A stretch of DNA of 64,000 nt from a bacterium (GTDB lineage: Bacteria; Vulcanimicrobiota; Xenobia; Xenobiales; JADMJV01): assembly GCA_030149525.1 (NCBI GenBank), contig JASBRJ010000247.1, forward strand, positions 1 to 64,000, read 5' to 3'. Each line of letters opens with the position of its first letter. Position 1 is the first letter of the stretch. Of the stretch, positions 1-8,616 are shown piece after piece. A model generated the notes under the pieces. That model saw only the letters and a list, made by a program, of their open reading frames with translations. It made no database searches and was not told where the DNA came from. The position numbers were made by a program, and so were the translations under genes.

Positions 1-2
1 TG

Positions 3-539
3 ATGCACATGTTCGAGTTGCTCGACGTGGACGGCAACGGTGTGCTCGAATACGACGACTTTCGCATGGTGGTAGATACCATGGCCGAAGAGCGAGGTCT
101 GGAGAAGTCCAGCCGACGCTATATGGGCTTGGTGGCCGCCAACAAGCGACTTTGGAAAATGTTTTCCCGCCACCTCGATGTGGATTCAGACGGCTCCATC
201 TCTCTGGCAGAATGGCTCGCTTTTCACATCAAGGCTTTCCTCACTTCTCCCGAAGAAGAAGGCATTCATCCAGAATTCTCCTCTGCTCTCAACGCCACCG
301 CGAAGTTCTTTCTAGACCTACTGGACTCGGACGGTGACGGCGTCGTCACCGTCGACGACTACATTCTTTTCTGCAGTGCCTACAACGTGGGAGAAAATGA
401 AGCTCGAATCGGGTTCGAAATGTTTGATAGGGACGGCAACGGACAGCTCTCCCAAGAGGAAGTCATCCAAATGGTCAAAGAGTTTTATCTTTCCGACGAT
501 CCCGAAGCTCTCGGCAATCTATTCTTCGGAAGTCTCTGA
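3..539 (+). CDS. Calerythrin-like four-EF-hand calcium-binding protein (5' end may be cut)
   Basis: Soluble Ca2+ buffer or sensor with four canonical EF-hand loops at about residues 8-19, 59-70, 108-119 and 142-153. Loop positions 1, 3 and 5 are D/D/N, D/D/D, D/D/D and D/D/N. Position 12 is Asp in loops 1 and 3 and Glu in loops 2 and 4. The length and pairing match bacterial calerythrin and sarcoplasmic-type proteins of about 175-180 residues, but here the second hand also looks intact. The entering helix of the first hand is very short, so the real start may lie before base 1. There is no signal peptide, so a cytoplasmic location is inferred. The 3' end overlaps the convergent TAXI gene by 21 bp with no terminator between them. 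Confidence 0.85.
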   Translation: MHMFELLDVDGNGVLEYDDFRMVVDTMAEERGLEKSSRRYMGLVAANKRLWKMFSRHLDVDSDGSISLAEWLAFHIKAFLTSPEEEGIHPEFSSALNATAKFFLDLLDSDGDGVVTVDDYILFCSAYNVGENEARIGFEMFDRDGNGQLSQEEVIQMVKEFYLSDDPEALGNLFFGSL

Positions 540-1925
540 GTCGCCGCTCCCGGTGGGTATTTCCTTGCCCGGTTTGCGGTGAGAGCTTTTGTCGGCCTGG
601 ACCAGGGTCAGTTCAGGTTTGTGCCCGTGTTCGCTCCGGTGAATATGATCTCTCACTCTCTCCAGGTTGCTCCTCAAAGCGTAGATGTCCGCCCCGTAGG
701 CTGCGGGCATAGAAGCAAGCTTTCTCGCAGCGACTTCGATATCCGACAGTTCCGCCATGAGCTGTTCGTAAGAAACTAGTCCGATTTTAGCTTCCAGTCT
801 TTGAAGCATTCTGTAGTGCTTATAGATCTTTCGTTTCATGGTCCAGTTATAAACAGGGGGCAGAAGACGAATGATGGGTATCAAGAGCCCGACGAAAGGA
901 AGCAGCAGGATGGCCATTCTGTCCAGTGCCGAAGCGATATAGAACGGCAGATGGCGATATAGAAAGGAAAGTCCGCGCTCATAATACTGTTTAGCCTGGC
1001 TATGGATGGCGAAGGAGCAGAAAAGTGGGGAAGGAAAGTCGCCGATGTCACTCAGCATGGTCCCTTTCCCATGAATTTCTTTGGCGGCGGCCAGAATCAC
1101 CGGCGGGAGCGCCTTGTGAAATCCCTCTCGAACAACCAGGGTGGCCGCAGGTGCCAGGAGTTCGATATCCTGGTCGGGGATGTTTTCTTTGAGATCGACT
1201 ACGCCTGCAAATAGGGTGAGTCGAGATAAGAATTGATGGCGCCGCTCGATCGCTTTGGCCTGGGTGAATTGCACCAGTTGCACGTCGTCGCGAGCCAACA
1301 TTCTCTTGACCGCTCCAATGGTAGGAGCTCCGATGATAAAGACGGCATCGATCTCGTTTTTGTAGAGAGCCTCTTCGGCTTTTTCTCCGCCCAGGTCCAC
1401 GGCCTTGATCTCTTGCAGGGTCTGTGCATCTTCCAGGAGTTCTTGAGCGATGGCGCGTGTTCCGCTGCCCTCTGAGCCAATAGCGACCCGGAGACCGGCC
1501 AGTTGGTTCAGGGTTGTGATCTGGAGGTCTTTGCTCACAAATACCCACAGAGGTTCAAAGTAGACACTCCCCAGCGAGACCAGTTCGACCTTCTCTTCCG
1601 AGGGCCTGATACCGCCCTGAACAAAGGCGATGTCGGCTTTGCCCTCGGCGAGAAGTCGCAGGTTCTCGGTGGACCCGTGTGTTTCTAAAACCTCGATCCT
1701 GAGACCCTCCTTCTTCAGTTCCTCCTTATAGAGTTGAGCAAATTTGTTATAAGCTCCCCAAGAGGAGCCGGAAGCAAAGCGGAGGGTCTTTGGCGGTGGA
1801 GAACCCACGAACGACAACGCCATGAGAAATCCGATGAGTGTGACCAGAATGCCTGGACTCAGGACCACCCAGAATTCGCGATGAGGATTGCCCTCGGGTA
1901 TTTGTTTGGATTCCTGTTCGCTCAT
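519..1925 (-). CDS. TAXI-family solute-binding protein with C-terminal membrane anchor
   Basis: Periplasmic-binding-protein fold of the TRAP-associated (TAXI) type. An N-terminal membrane segment (about 20-40) is followed by the binding domain (about 48-305), with family features around the ASGSSWGAYN start, the ADIAFVQGG strand and the IGSEGSGTR loop. A second hydrophobic segment lies at about 336-356 and leads into a charged, probably cytoplasmic tail of about 110 residues. Classical TAXI proteins are secreted and work with a TRAP permease. This one is anchored at both ends and no TRAP permease is nearby, so a signalling or tethered-sensor role is possible (inference). The start is ATG, 2 bp after the stop of the TPR/PEGA gene, so the two genes form an operon. 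Confidence 0.8.
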   Translation of the reverse strand: MSEQESKQIPEGNPHREFWVVLSPGILVTLIGFLMALSFVGSPPPKTLRFASGSSWGAYNKFAQLYKEELKKEGLRIEVLETHGSTENLRLLAEGKADIAFVQGGIRPSEEKVELVSLGSVYFEPLWVFVSKDLQITTLNQLAGLRVAIGSEGSGTRAIAQELLEDAQTLQEIKAVDLGGEKAEEALYKNEIDAVFIIGAPTIGAVKRMLARDDVQLVQFTQAKAIERRHQFLSRLTLFAGVVDLKENIPDQDIELLAPAATLVVREGFHKALPPVILAAAKEIHGKGTMLSDIGDFPSPLFCSFAIHSQAKQYYERGLSFLYRHLPFYIASALDRMAILLLPFVGLLIPIIRLLPPVYNWTMKRKIYKHYRMLQRLEAKIGLVSYEQLMAELSDIEVAARKLASMPAAYGADIYALRSNLERVRDHIHRSEHGHKPELTLVQADKSSHRKPGKEIPTGSGDSETSEE

Positions 1926-1927
1926 GG

Positions 1928-3079
1928 CTAGGGTAAGAATTCACTGCGAGAGGGCACGGGTTTCACTTCGGTGCCGGTTCGGTTGCCCGAGCGCAATAAG
2001 AGCATGCCGCTCGCGGGAACGTCGAACCTTGTGACCAGAACAGGTTTGGGCTGATACACGACTCTGACCTCGTGTTGCCCGCTGGGGGGGAAGATCCCCA
2101 GGGGAGGCGAGCCGAGCAGAGTTCCGTCGAAATAAACCTTGGAACCGGGGTCGTCGGAAAGCATGATGACCGCTCCCTCGCCCCCGGCGTCCAGAGCTTC
2201 TTGAACGTCTCGTTTGGCGGCCTCCGGTGAGGCGCCGATTTGCGACGACATCAGGGCTCTTTCCAGCAAGACTTCCGGAACGGGTTCGGTTTTCTGCAGA
2301 AGTTCAAAGGCTTGAAGAGAGCGCCCGCGCATTCTTTCGAAGCGAGAGAGAGCGATGGCTACCCCCGGGGTCAGAACCGGTCGTTCGGAAATGGGGGTAA
2401 GCAGGACCGAGGCCTGTTCGGGATCGCCTGCCTCGATGAGATGGCGCGCTCCCCAGAGTCGAAAGACCTCCTCGTTGGCCATCTTAGTGATGGCTTCTTG
2501 GAAATAGCGGTTCTGAGCCATGGCATCGCCCTTGGCCCGAGCTTCCACGGCCTTCATGAAAATGGCCGTACCGGATTCCGGACGAGAACGAGCAACTCGA
2601 CTCCAAGAATCGAAAGCCGGTCCGGCGAAGCCATAGAGGTAGTGAAGCTTGCCAAGATAAAAGTCCAGGACGGCCAGCTGAGGATGACCGGGAAATCTCT
2701 TTTTGAGGGCGTCGATACGCTCCAGACCACTGCGATAGCTGCTCTCCAAAGCTCGCCGACCTCCCGCGAGAATGAGATTTCTTTTGGCAGAGTCGTCGGT
2801 GGGTGCTTTCTCCAGGGCCATCTCGAAAGTGGCGATGGCGTCGTCAAACTGACCGTTGAGGTAGTAGGCGAAACCGAGCCCGTTGTAAGGCTCGACCTTC
2901 TCCGGAAATTCCTGAATCAAGGCCTGGAACTGGGAGATGGCGTTCTGATAGTCGCGGTCGGCGAGCGCCTGGTCGGCTGCCTGCTTGGCCTCGGTATAAG
3001 ACTGTGCCCAACCTACCTGTATCAAGAGGATGGTGGCAAGAAGAATCTTATGTAGGGTGGGCCAATGTTTCACAGCCAC
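1928..3079 (-). CDS. Exported TPR protein with C-terminal PEGA domain
   Basis: Residues 1-26 form a signal peptide that ends near a W-A-Q-S site. Residues 28-100 hold clear tetratricopeptide repeats, with further helical repeats to about 290. A PEGA domain (about 303-350) shows the SDDPGSKVYFDG and LGSPPLGIF strands, a fold usually found in surface-layer or envelope proteins. The start is a GTG; another GTG two codons later is equally possible. It is the first gene of a pair with the TAXI binding protein. An envelope scaffolding role is inferred from the domains. No enzymatic motif is visible. Confidence 0.8.
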   Translation of the reverse strand: MAVKHWPTLHKILLATILLIQVGWAQSYTEAKQAADQALADRDYQNAISQFQALIQEFPEKVEPYNGLGFAYYLNGQFDDAIATFEMALEKAPTDDSAKRNLILAGGRRALESSYRSGLERIDALKKRFPGHPQLAVLDFYLGKLHYLYGFAGPAFDSWSRVARSRPESGTAIFMKAVEARAKGDAMAQNRYFQEAITKMANEEVFRLWGARHLIEAGDPEQASVLLTPISERPVLTPGVAIALSRFERMRGRSLQAFELLQKTEPVPEVLLERALMSSQIGASPEAAKRDVQEALDAGGEGAVIMLSDDPGSKVYFDGTLLGSPPLGIFPPSGQHEVRVVYQPKPVLVTRFDVPASGMLLLRSGNRTGTEVKPVPSRSEFLP

Positions 3080-3133
3080 CCATTTGACGATCAGAAGCGT
3101 TACCCTGGCGAACCGACCCAGACAGACAAAGAA

Positions 3134-3172
3134 AGAGCACTATCTTGGACTTGCGTCTTCTCGATAGTGCTC
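3134..3172 (-). terminator. Intrinsic terminator of hsp20
   Basis: 10-bp perfect inverted repeat GAGCACTATC / GATAGTGCTC (3135-3144 and 3163-3172) with an 18-nt loop. On the minus strand it is followed by TTTCTTTG. It lies 87 bp past the hsp20 stop. Confidence 0.75.
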
Positions 3173-3196
3173 GATCCGGGTTCTGAATTCAACCTT

Positions 3197-3221
3197 GGGG
3201 GAGGGAGGGGTTTGGGGGAGG
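3197..3221 (+). other. G-quadruplex-capable tract
   Basis: Four runs of three to five G (3197-3201, 3203-3205, 3207-3210, 3214-3218) separated by 1-3 nt on the plus strand. For the leftward hsp20 transcript the plus strand is the template. The tract lies between the hsp20 stop and its terminator. Confidence 0.5.
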
Positions 3222-3258
3222 TGAGTTCAGTTCCCTAAAAGCTTTGCGAACTTCAGGT

Positions 3259-3681
3259 TTATTCGATTGTAATAGTTTTCTTGCGCGCTTCGGGGGCTTT
3301 GGGGAAGACCACCTGAAGCACTCCGTCGGTGAAGCTTCCTTTGCTGTTTTCCATATCCAGTCGATGGGGAATTTTCAGACTTCTGGTCACTTTTCCGAAA
3401 GGGCTCTCCTGAAGCAAAGATTGGGCTCCCTCAGGGAGTTCCGGTTTCTCTACCTCGGCACTGACAGTCAGTATTTGGTCCTCGAACTCGACCGAGATGT
3501 TCTCCTTCTTTACACCGGGCAGAGCGGCACGGAGGGTGAGGGCGTCTTCGGTTTCAAAGATGTCCAGGGACAAAGTGAGTCCGCCGGATTTAGGAGGATA
3601 CCCGTTGGATTGGAAGGTGCGGTCCAGGAGATTGGAAAGTTCTCTCATATCGTTCATAGGTTGCCATCGCATCATTTTCAT
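3259..3681 (-). CDS. Hsp20-family small heat-shock protein
   Basis: ATP-independent holdase chaperone of 140 residues. A short N-terminal arm is followed by the alpha-crystallin domain, with the LSLDIFETED strand, the ALPGVKKENI motif typical of bacterial sHsps, and the A-x-x-x-x-G-V-L-type motif (here SFTDGVLQVVFPKA). The C-terminal tail ends in K-T-I-T-I-E, which contains the I-x-I type motif used for oligomerisation. ATG is chosen because GGAGG lies 7 nt upstream; the reading frame continues upstream without coding character. It is divergent from the histidine kinase and has its own terminator. No CIRCE operator was found upstream. Confidence 0.92.
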   Translation of the reverse strand: MKMMRWQPMNDMRELSNLLDRTFQSNGYPPKSGGLTLSLDIFETEDALTLRAALPGVKKENISVEFEDQILTVSAEVEKPELPEGAQSLLQESPFGKVTRSLKIPHRLDMENSKGSFTDGVLQVVFPKAPEARKKTITIE

Positions 3682-3943
3682 CTGTTTGCCTCCAAGCAAT
3701 TTCAATTTCTGATTGTAGAATACCGAACTCGCGTTAGAGCTGACTTTAAGGAAGATTAGAATTGCGTAAGAGCCTTCCCATTTGAGACTTGTTTGCGTAT
3801 AAAGGACCGAGAGAGGAACGAGACCTATCTTTTTTGGTAAAAAAAATAAAGACACCGAGCCGGTAGCAGAGTCTCTAGAAGTCGAGGTCGACCTCGGTGA
3901 CGGACCCGATGCCCTTAAGGTTCTGGAGAATCTTCTGGGAGAC

Positions 3944-5386
3944 GTGGTGGAGGCCGGTGGCGGTGGATCCGGAGTGCTGGTGACCAATTCCGACTCCGGG
4001 ATGAGAACTTCAACTTACGGTTTCGACGTAGAGCAAGAGGGTCTGCTTAAGCCTCTCATGGAGGAAGCGGTCAGAGAACTCACCGACGCGGGTCGTTTCG
4101 ACTCGGAAATGGTGCTCAAGATTCGTCAGCAGTCGGGTGCCGCGTCGGCCATGGGGATTCCCGTTCGGGCAGGCGGCAAGTCCGTGGGCATGTTTTGTCT
4201 GTTGCGCAACAGCAAGGAAGACACATTCCTCGACGATTCTTCCGGAATCTATCATCTCATCGCCGACAAGGTGGAAGTGACTATTCAGAACGCTCGACTC
4301 CTGAAGCGCCTGATCACGGAGCGCCGCTGGTTGGAGGCCGTGGTTCAGCACTCTTCCGACGGAGTGGTTATCCTGGACCGCGACGGTGTGGTGGTGGGTT
4401 ATAACGTGACTATGAGTAAGCTCACGGGCTGGAATATCGGCGAGGCCGTAGGCATGCCGTCCCACGAGGTGTTTCCGCTGAGCTTGGAGGCTCGTCCCGA
4501 GCACTCCACCTCCCTTATGAGAATGGGCCGCCGTTACTTCGGAGAGAGAACGGAGCCTTTGGAGGCCCATCTCACCAGTCGGAGCGGTCAGATTCTCGAA
4601 GTGGAGGTCACCGGCGCGCCTCTGTTCGATGAGGAGAACAAGCCCCTGGGTTGGGTGATGATGTTGCGAGATATTAGTCGTCGCAAAGAGATGGAGCGTT
4701 TGCAGAAGGTGTTTCTTTCTGCGGTCTCTCATGAACTCCACACCCCCATCGCTATCATTAAGGGGTTTGCCGGTCTTATGGCCGACCCCGATATCGAGAT
4801 GCCGCGACAGACTATCCGGGAAAAGGCTCAGATCATCATCGAGGAGAGCGACCGCCTGGAGAAGATGGTGAAACAGATGTTGGAGGCGACAAGGATTCAG
4901 GCCGGCGGTCTGAAGCTTCAGTTGGCCCTCGACGATGTGAGTAAGCTTGTTCGGAGAGCGGTAGAGAAGATTCAGCCGGTGGCCGAAGCGGCCGGTTGCA
5001 CGGTCTCGGTAAAGGTTGAACCTGAGACCTTCGTGGCTCTCGTCGACGGGGCTCGCGTGCAGCAGGTTGTCATTAATCTGCTTGAGAACGCCACAAAGTA
5101 TTCCAAGCAAGGCAATATCGAAGTGCTCGGAACCTTCGATGACCGAAGCCTCATTATCTCGGTGGGCGACGACGGTCCCGGAGTCCCGGCGGAGGACCGG
5201 GAAAGGCTGTTTGAACCGTTTGTTCGGGGAAAGACTTCCGCTCACGCCGGTGGATCGGGATTAGGTTTGTACATCGCTAAGGCGGTGATCGAGGCCCATA
5301 AGGGTGTGCTGTCGCTTGCCGAGAGCGATTCCGGGGGAGCAAAGTTTGTGATTCAGATACCAACCATACAGAAAGAGGATTGTTAA
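3944..5386 (+). CDS. GAF-PAS sensor histidine kinase (true start uncertain)
   Basis: Cytoplasmic two-component sensor. Numbered from the GTG at 3944: GAF domain to about 118; PAS domain about 130-248; HisKA with phospho-acceptor His263 in SAVSHELHTP; HATPase with N-box NLLENATKYS (Asn382), G1 DDGPG (409-413) and G2 GSGLGLY (437-443). There is no membrane segment. The first GAF helix is cut by this start. The frame stays open back to 3803, and that stretch reads like the missing N-terminus, but it contains no ATG, GTG or TTG. GTG 3947 has GGGAG 5 nt upstream and is an alternative. It sits 4 bp before its response regulator. Confidence 0.85.
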   Translation: MVEAGGGGSGVLVTNSDSGMRTSTYGFDVEQEGLLKPLMEEAVRELTDAGRFDSEMVLKIRQQSGAASAMGIPVRAGGKSVGMFCLLRNSKEDTFLDDSSGIYHLIADKVEVTIQNARLLKRLITERRWLEAVVQHSSDGVVILDRDGVVVGYNVTMSKLTGWNIGEAVGMPSHEVFPLSLEARPEHSTSLMRMGRRYFGERTEPLEAHLTSRSGQILEVEVTGAPLFDEENKPLGWVMMLRDISRRKEMERLQKVFLSAVSHELHTPIAIIKGFAGLMADPDIEMPRQTIREKAQIIIEESDRLEKMVKQMLEATRIQAGGLKLQLALDDVSKLVRRAVEKIQPVAEAAGCTVSVKVEPETFVALVDGARVQQVVINLLENATKYSKQGNIEVLGTFDDRSLIISVGDDGPGVPAEDRERLFEPFVRGKTSAHAGGSGLGLYIAKAVIEAHKGVLSLAESDSGGAKFVIQIPTIQKEDC

Positions 5387-5390
5387 TTAT

Positions 5391-6104
5391 ATGGCCAACG
5401 ATTTGAAGGACCGCCGCATTCTTGTGGTAGAGGACGAGCCTCACATGCTCGATCTCATTCGCATCACTCTGGAGGGGGCCGGTTTCATTGTGTCCGGTGC
5501 CCTGACCGGAAGTGAGGGTTTGGAGAGACTGCGAGAAGAGCTACCCGACCTGGTTGTTCTGGATCTCAATTTGCCCGACATTTCAGGCTTTGAAGTGTTG
5601 CGCCAGATTCGCCAGACGGTGGGAGTCCCGGTCATTATGGTAACGGTTCAAGCCAGCGACGATGATCGGATTCTTGGCTTGGAATTGGGGGCCGATGATT
5701 ATCTTGGGAAGCCGTTCAATCCCCGGGAGTTGGTGAGCCGCATTAAAGCGGTTCTCCGTCGCACGGAAACTCCGGCTCCGGTGAGCCGCGGTCTGGTGGA
5801 CATCGACGACCGGCTCCAGGTGGATCTCGATCGCAGAGAAGCTGTGGTCAACGGCGAGAGGGTTCATTTGCGGCCCACTGAGTTCAAACTGCTTCACCAG
5901 TTCATCAACCACCCGGGTCGTTTGCTGACTCACGAAACTCTTCTCTCTCGAGTTTGGGGCCCTGAGTACCGTGACGACACGCAGATTCTGCGACTTTACG
6001 TGACCTATCTCAGAAAGAAGCTGGAAGAAAATCCGTCTAAGCCTCGCTACATCTTCAACGAGCGTGGCCTGGGATATCGTTTCGTGGCCTATCGCGAGGC
6101 CTAG
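5391..6104 (+). CDS. OmpR/PhoB-family response regulator
   Basis: Receiver domain (about 8-120) with acidic pair E14/D15, phospho-acceptor D58 in VVLDLNLPD, T85 and K107 in LGKPFNP. It is followed by a winged-helix DNA-binding domain (about 137-235) with the typical PTEFKLL, VWGPEYRDDT and RGLGYRF segments. The partner is the histidine kinase that ends 4 bp upstream. The stop overlaps the convergent glutaminyl-cyclase-like gene by 4 bp. The target genes cannot be read from this window. Confidence 0.95.
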   Translation: MANDLKDRRILVVEDEPHMLDLIRITLEGAGFIVSGALTGSEGLERLREELPDLVVLDLNLPDISGFEVLRQIRQTVGVPVIMVTVQASDDDRILGLELGADDYLGKPFNPRELVSRIKAVLRRTETPAPVSRGLVDIDDRLQVDLDRREAVVNGERVHLRPTEFKLLHQFINHPGRLLTHETLLSRVWGPEYRDDTQILRLYVTYLRKKLEENPSKPRYIFNERGLGYRFVAYREA

Positions 6105-6961
6105 GAGCGCTGGGAGAAAAATTTCTCCTTCACCTTTTCGATGCGATAGATCCGTTTCCACAGCTTGCCGGTGACCCAAAGAGTATCGCTTTCGGGGTCG
6201 TAAGCTAGGCCGTTCAGCACATCCTCCTGGGTGTGCTGATTTTCTTTGACCAGGGATTTGAACCGCACCCAGCCCAGCACCTTACCTGTGTTCGGGTCGA
6301 TCCGGGCAACGACATCACTGACCCAGACGTTGGCCCACAGTTCGCCGTTCACCCATTCCAGTTCGTTGAGATTCTGGATGGGCCGGCCGTTGCCGTCGGT
6401 GACCGTGACTCTTCGTTTGGTCACGAAATTCTTGGGATCCAGGAAGCGAATTTCCGCCGAGCCGTCGCTGAAGGCGAACATTTTGGACTCGGGATCCAGG
6501 GTGAGGCCCCAGCCCTGGGTGCCGTACATGAGCTGCCCGGTGGGTTTGAGGTTTTCATCGTAGACCAAACAGACTCCGGCGACCCAGGTGAGTTGATAGA
6601 AACTGTTCTCGAAGTAAGCCAGGCCTTCCCCGAAGAACTCGGGCTCCAGGTCGGTTTGAGCCACCGTGGCTCCCGACTTAGGGTCGAGCTTTCGCACCTT
6701 GCTTTCTCCTTTACGCCCGGTGCTCTCGTAGAGAAAACCGTCGTGGAACAGGAGCCCTTGAGTGAACGAGCTCTCATCGTGGGGGAGGAAGCCCGCCGTC
6801 TCGGGGTTGAGGAACTCCGGAAGGTTGTCCGGCTGCCCCGGGACCTGAAGAATATGGAAGTCCTCAACCGGTTTTGATTCGGCGTTGGGACATCCGCATA
6901 GAACTAGACCGACCAGTATGGGAAGAACGGCCGAAATACGGCGCCTCAAGCTGTCTCTCAT
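6101..6961 (-). CDS. Glutaminyl-peptide cyclotransferase-like lipoprotein (plant-type QC propeller)
   Basis: 286 residues. The N-terminus is a lipoprotein signal with Cys24 as the probable lipidated residue (L-C-G-C). The rest is a five-bladed-propeller glutaminyl cyclase of the plant/bacterial type (Glu_cyclase_2): the SSFTQGLLF, EGLAYFEN, GWGLTLDPE, NELEWVNGELWANV and VLNGLAYDPE segments are characteristic. The family converts N-terminal Gln to pyroglutamate on exported proteins. The start is set at the ATG with GGAAGG 8 nt upstream; the longer frame would overlap RNase Y and lacks coding character. It is divergent from rny. Confidence 0.85.
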   Translation of the reverse strand: MRDSLRRRISAVLPILVGLVLCGCPNAESKPVEDFHILQVPGQPDNLPEFLNPETAGFLPHDESSFTQGLLFHDGFLYESTGRKGESKVRKLDPKSGATVAQTDLEPEFFGEGLAYFENSFYQLTWVAGVCLVYDENLKPTGQLMYGTQGWGLTLDPESKMFAFSDGSAEIRFLDPKNFVTKRRVTVTDGNGRPIQNLNELEWVNGELWANVWVSDVVARIDPNTGKVLGWVRFKSLVKENQHTQEDVLNGLAYDPESDTLWVTGKLWKRIYRIEKVKEKFFSQRS

Positions 6962-7047
6962 AGAGAGTGCCTTCCCCAAAGATGGATTCGCTCCCTGGGA
7001 GTAGAACCTAAGGCCAACAAGATTCATTAAGAGGGCTAAGCCATTAA

Positions 7048-7053
7048 TACGAT
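7048..7053 (+). promoter_or_regulatory. Candidate -10 element of rny (leaderless)
   Basis: TACGAT ends 7 nt before the GTG start of rny, and no Shine-Dalgarno sequence precedes that GTG. It fits the TAnnnT-N6/7-start pattern seen at several genes in this window. Confidence 0.45.
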
Positions 7054-7060
7054 ATTCACT

Positions 7061-8563
7061 GTGGTCAGTGTCTTCGCATTGATTGTCGGGTTTTTCGGGG
7101 GCCGACACATTGAGAAGCAGCGCCACGAGGCATTGGGTAAAGGGGCCGAGGAGCAACTCGAAAAAGCGCGATTAGAAGCCGACGCCGTAAGAGATAGGCG
7201 CCTCCTGGAGGCGGAACGAGAAGCCTCCGAGATTCGCAAGAAAGCGGAAGAACTGTCTGAGGAAAAAGACAAGTCTTTTCGGGCCAAGACCGAGGAGTTA
7301 GAGCGGGAGCGACGTGAGTTGCAAGCCCGTGAAGAACTCGTGCGCAAACGGGAAGAGCGGGCTGATGCTTTGCTTGAGAAGCGCGAGCAGGCGCTTGCCG
7401 AAGCCCAGGAGCAACTCACGAGCGCTGCCGGGCTGACTTCCGAGGAGGCGGCCGAGAAACTTATCTCTCGAGTAGAGAAAGAGAACGAGAGTCTTCTGGC
7501 CCGTAAGATTCGAGAAGGTGAGAAAGCCGCTCAAGAAGAGGCCGACAAGGTGGCCCGACGGATTATTTCCACCGCCATTCAGCGCTGGGCTGCCGAGCAG
7601 GTGTCTGAGACCACCGTTTCCATTGTGAATCTTACCTCCGATGAGATGAAAGGGCGAATCATCGGTCGAGAAGGCCGAAATATCCGCATCTTAGAGAGTC
7701 TCACAGGGGTCGAGTTCATTATCGACGACACGCCCGACGCGGTGGTTCTGAGCTGCTTTGATCCGATTCGCCGCGAAGTGGCTCGACTGGCTCTGGAAAA
7801 ACTCGTCTCCGACGGGCGTATCCACCCGGCCCGGATCGAGGAAATGGTAGACAAGGCTCGCTTGGAGATCCAGGAACGGATCGTGGAAGAAGGGGAGGAG
7901 GCCGTCCGCACGGTGGGACTCTCCGAACTGGACCCGGAACTGGTGAAATTTCTCGGCCGTCTGGCTTTTCGAAGTTCCTACGGACAGAACGTCCTGTCCC
8001 ACTCCATCGAGGTCTCTTTCCTGTCGGCCCAAATGGCAGCGGAAATCGGTGCCGATGTGGAGCTTGCCAAAAGGGCGGGTCTCTTGCACGATATCGGTAA
8101 GGTGGCCGTGGAATCGACCGACGGTCCTATCGCCGTGGGCCCTCACGCCCTGGTGGGAGGTCGTCTGTGTCGCAAATATGATGAGACGGAAGAGGTGGCT
8201 CACGCGGTGGAAGCTCACCACGAAGATGTGGAGCAACGAACGGTGGAGGCCATGCTGGTTCAAGCGGCCGACGCTATCAGCGCTGCCCGACCGGGCGCTC
8301 GCCGCACCCGCAAGCAGACCTACGTCAACCGTCTGGAGAATCTGGAAACGATCGCCGAGCGCTTCGAAGGGGTGGAAAAGTGTTATGCCATCGCGGCCGG
8401 TCGAGAAGTTCGGGTTTTCGTACGTCCCGAAGTGGTCGATGACAAAGGGGCAACCCTTCTGGCTCGCAAGGTGGCCACCCAGATCGAGGAAGAGGTCCGC
8501 TTTCCGGGCTCCATCAGGGTAACTGTTATTCGCGAGACTCGCTCCTTCGACGTCGCTCGATAG
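7061..8563 (+). CDS. rny: Ribonuclease Y
   Basis: Membrane-anchored endoribonuclease that starts mRNA decay. An N-terminal membrane segment (1-14) is followed by a long charged coiled coil (about 18-165), a KH RNA-binding domain with the GxxG loop IGREGRN (201-207), and an HD domain with the metal-binding dyad H343-D344 in GLLHDIGK. The 500-residue length is normal. The start is GTG. An ATT at 7043 lies behind a purine-rich GAGGG, but the leaderless -10 explains the GTG better. It is followed by an uncharacterised gene and a PHP phosphoesterase. Confidence 0.95.
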   Translation: MVSVFALIVGFFGGRHIEKQRHEALGKGAEEQLEKARLEADAVRDRRLLEAEREASEIRKKAEELSEEKDKSFRAKTEELERERRELQAREELVRKREERADALLEKREQALAEAQEQLTSAAGLTSEEAAEKLISRVEKENESLLARKIREGEKAAQEEADKVARRIISTAIQRWAAEQVSETTVSIVNLTSDEMKGRIIGREGRNIRILESLTGVEFIIDDTPDAVVLSCFDPIRREVARLALEKLVSDGRIHPARIEEMVDKARLEIQERIVEEGEEAVRTVGLSELDPELVKFLGRLAFRSSYGQNVLSHSIEVSFLSAQMAAEIGADVELAKRAGLLHDIGKVAVESTDGPIAVGPHALVGGRLCRKYDETEEVAHAVEAHHEDVEQRTVEAMLVQAADAISAARPGARRTRKQTYVNRLENLETIAERFEGVEKCYAIAAGREVRVFVRPEVVDDKGATLLARKVATQIEEEVRFPGSIRVTVIRETRSFDVAR

Positions 8564-8604
8564 GCCGTTGTCGCCTACGCTATTCAAAATGATGAAGATC
8601 GTGC

Positions 8605-8610
8605 TAAACT
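8605..8610 (+). promoter_or_regulatory. Extended -10 placing the transcript start on the ATG at 8617
   Basis: TG-C-TAAACT followed by exactly six bases and ATG. There is no Shine-Dalgarno sequence. The predicted +1 is the A of the start codon. Confidence 0.5.
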
Positions 8611-8616
8611 GTCGCT

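Noticed and set aside
3681-3803. CIRCE operator upstream of hsp20
   Set aside because: No TTAGCACTC-N9-GAGTGCTAA or close variant is present.
4010-5245. 411-codon open frame on the minus strand
   Set aside because: Antisense to the histidine kinase; no coherent domains.
7043-7045. ATT as start codon of rny
   Set aside because: It has GAGGG at good spacing, but ATT starts are very rare and the TACGAT-N7-GTG arrangement explains the GTG at 7061.
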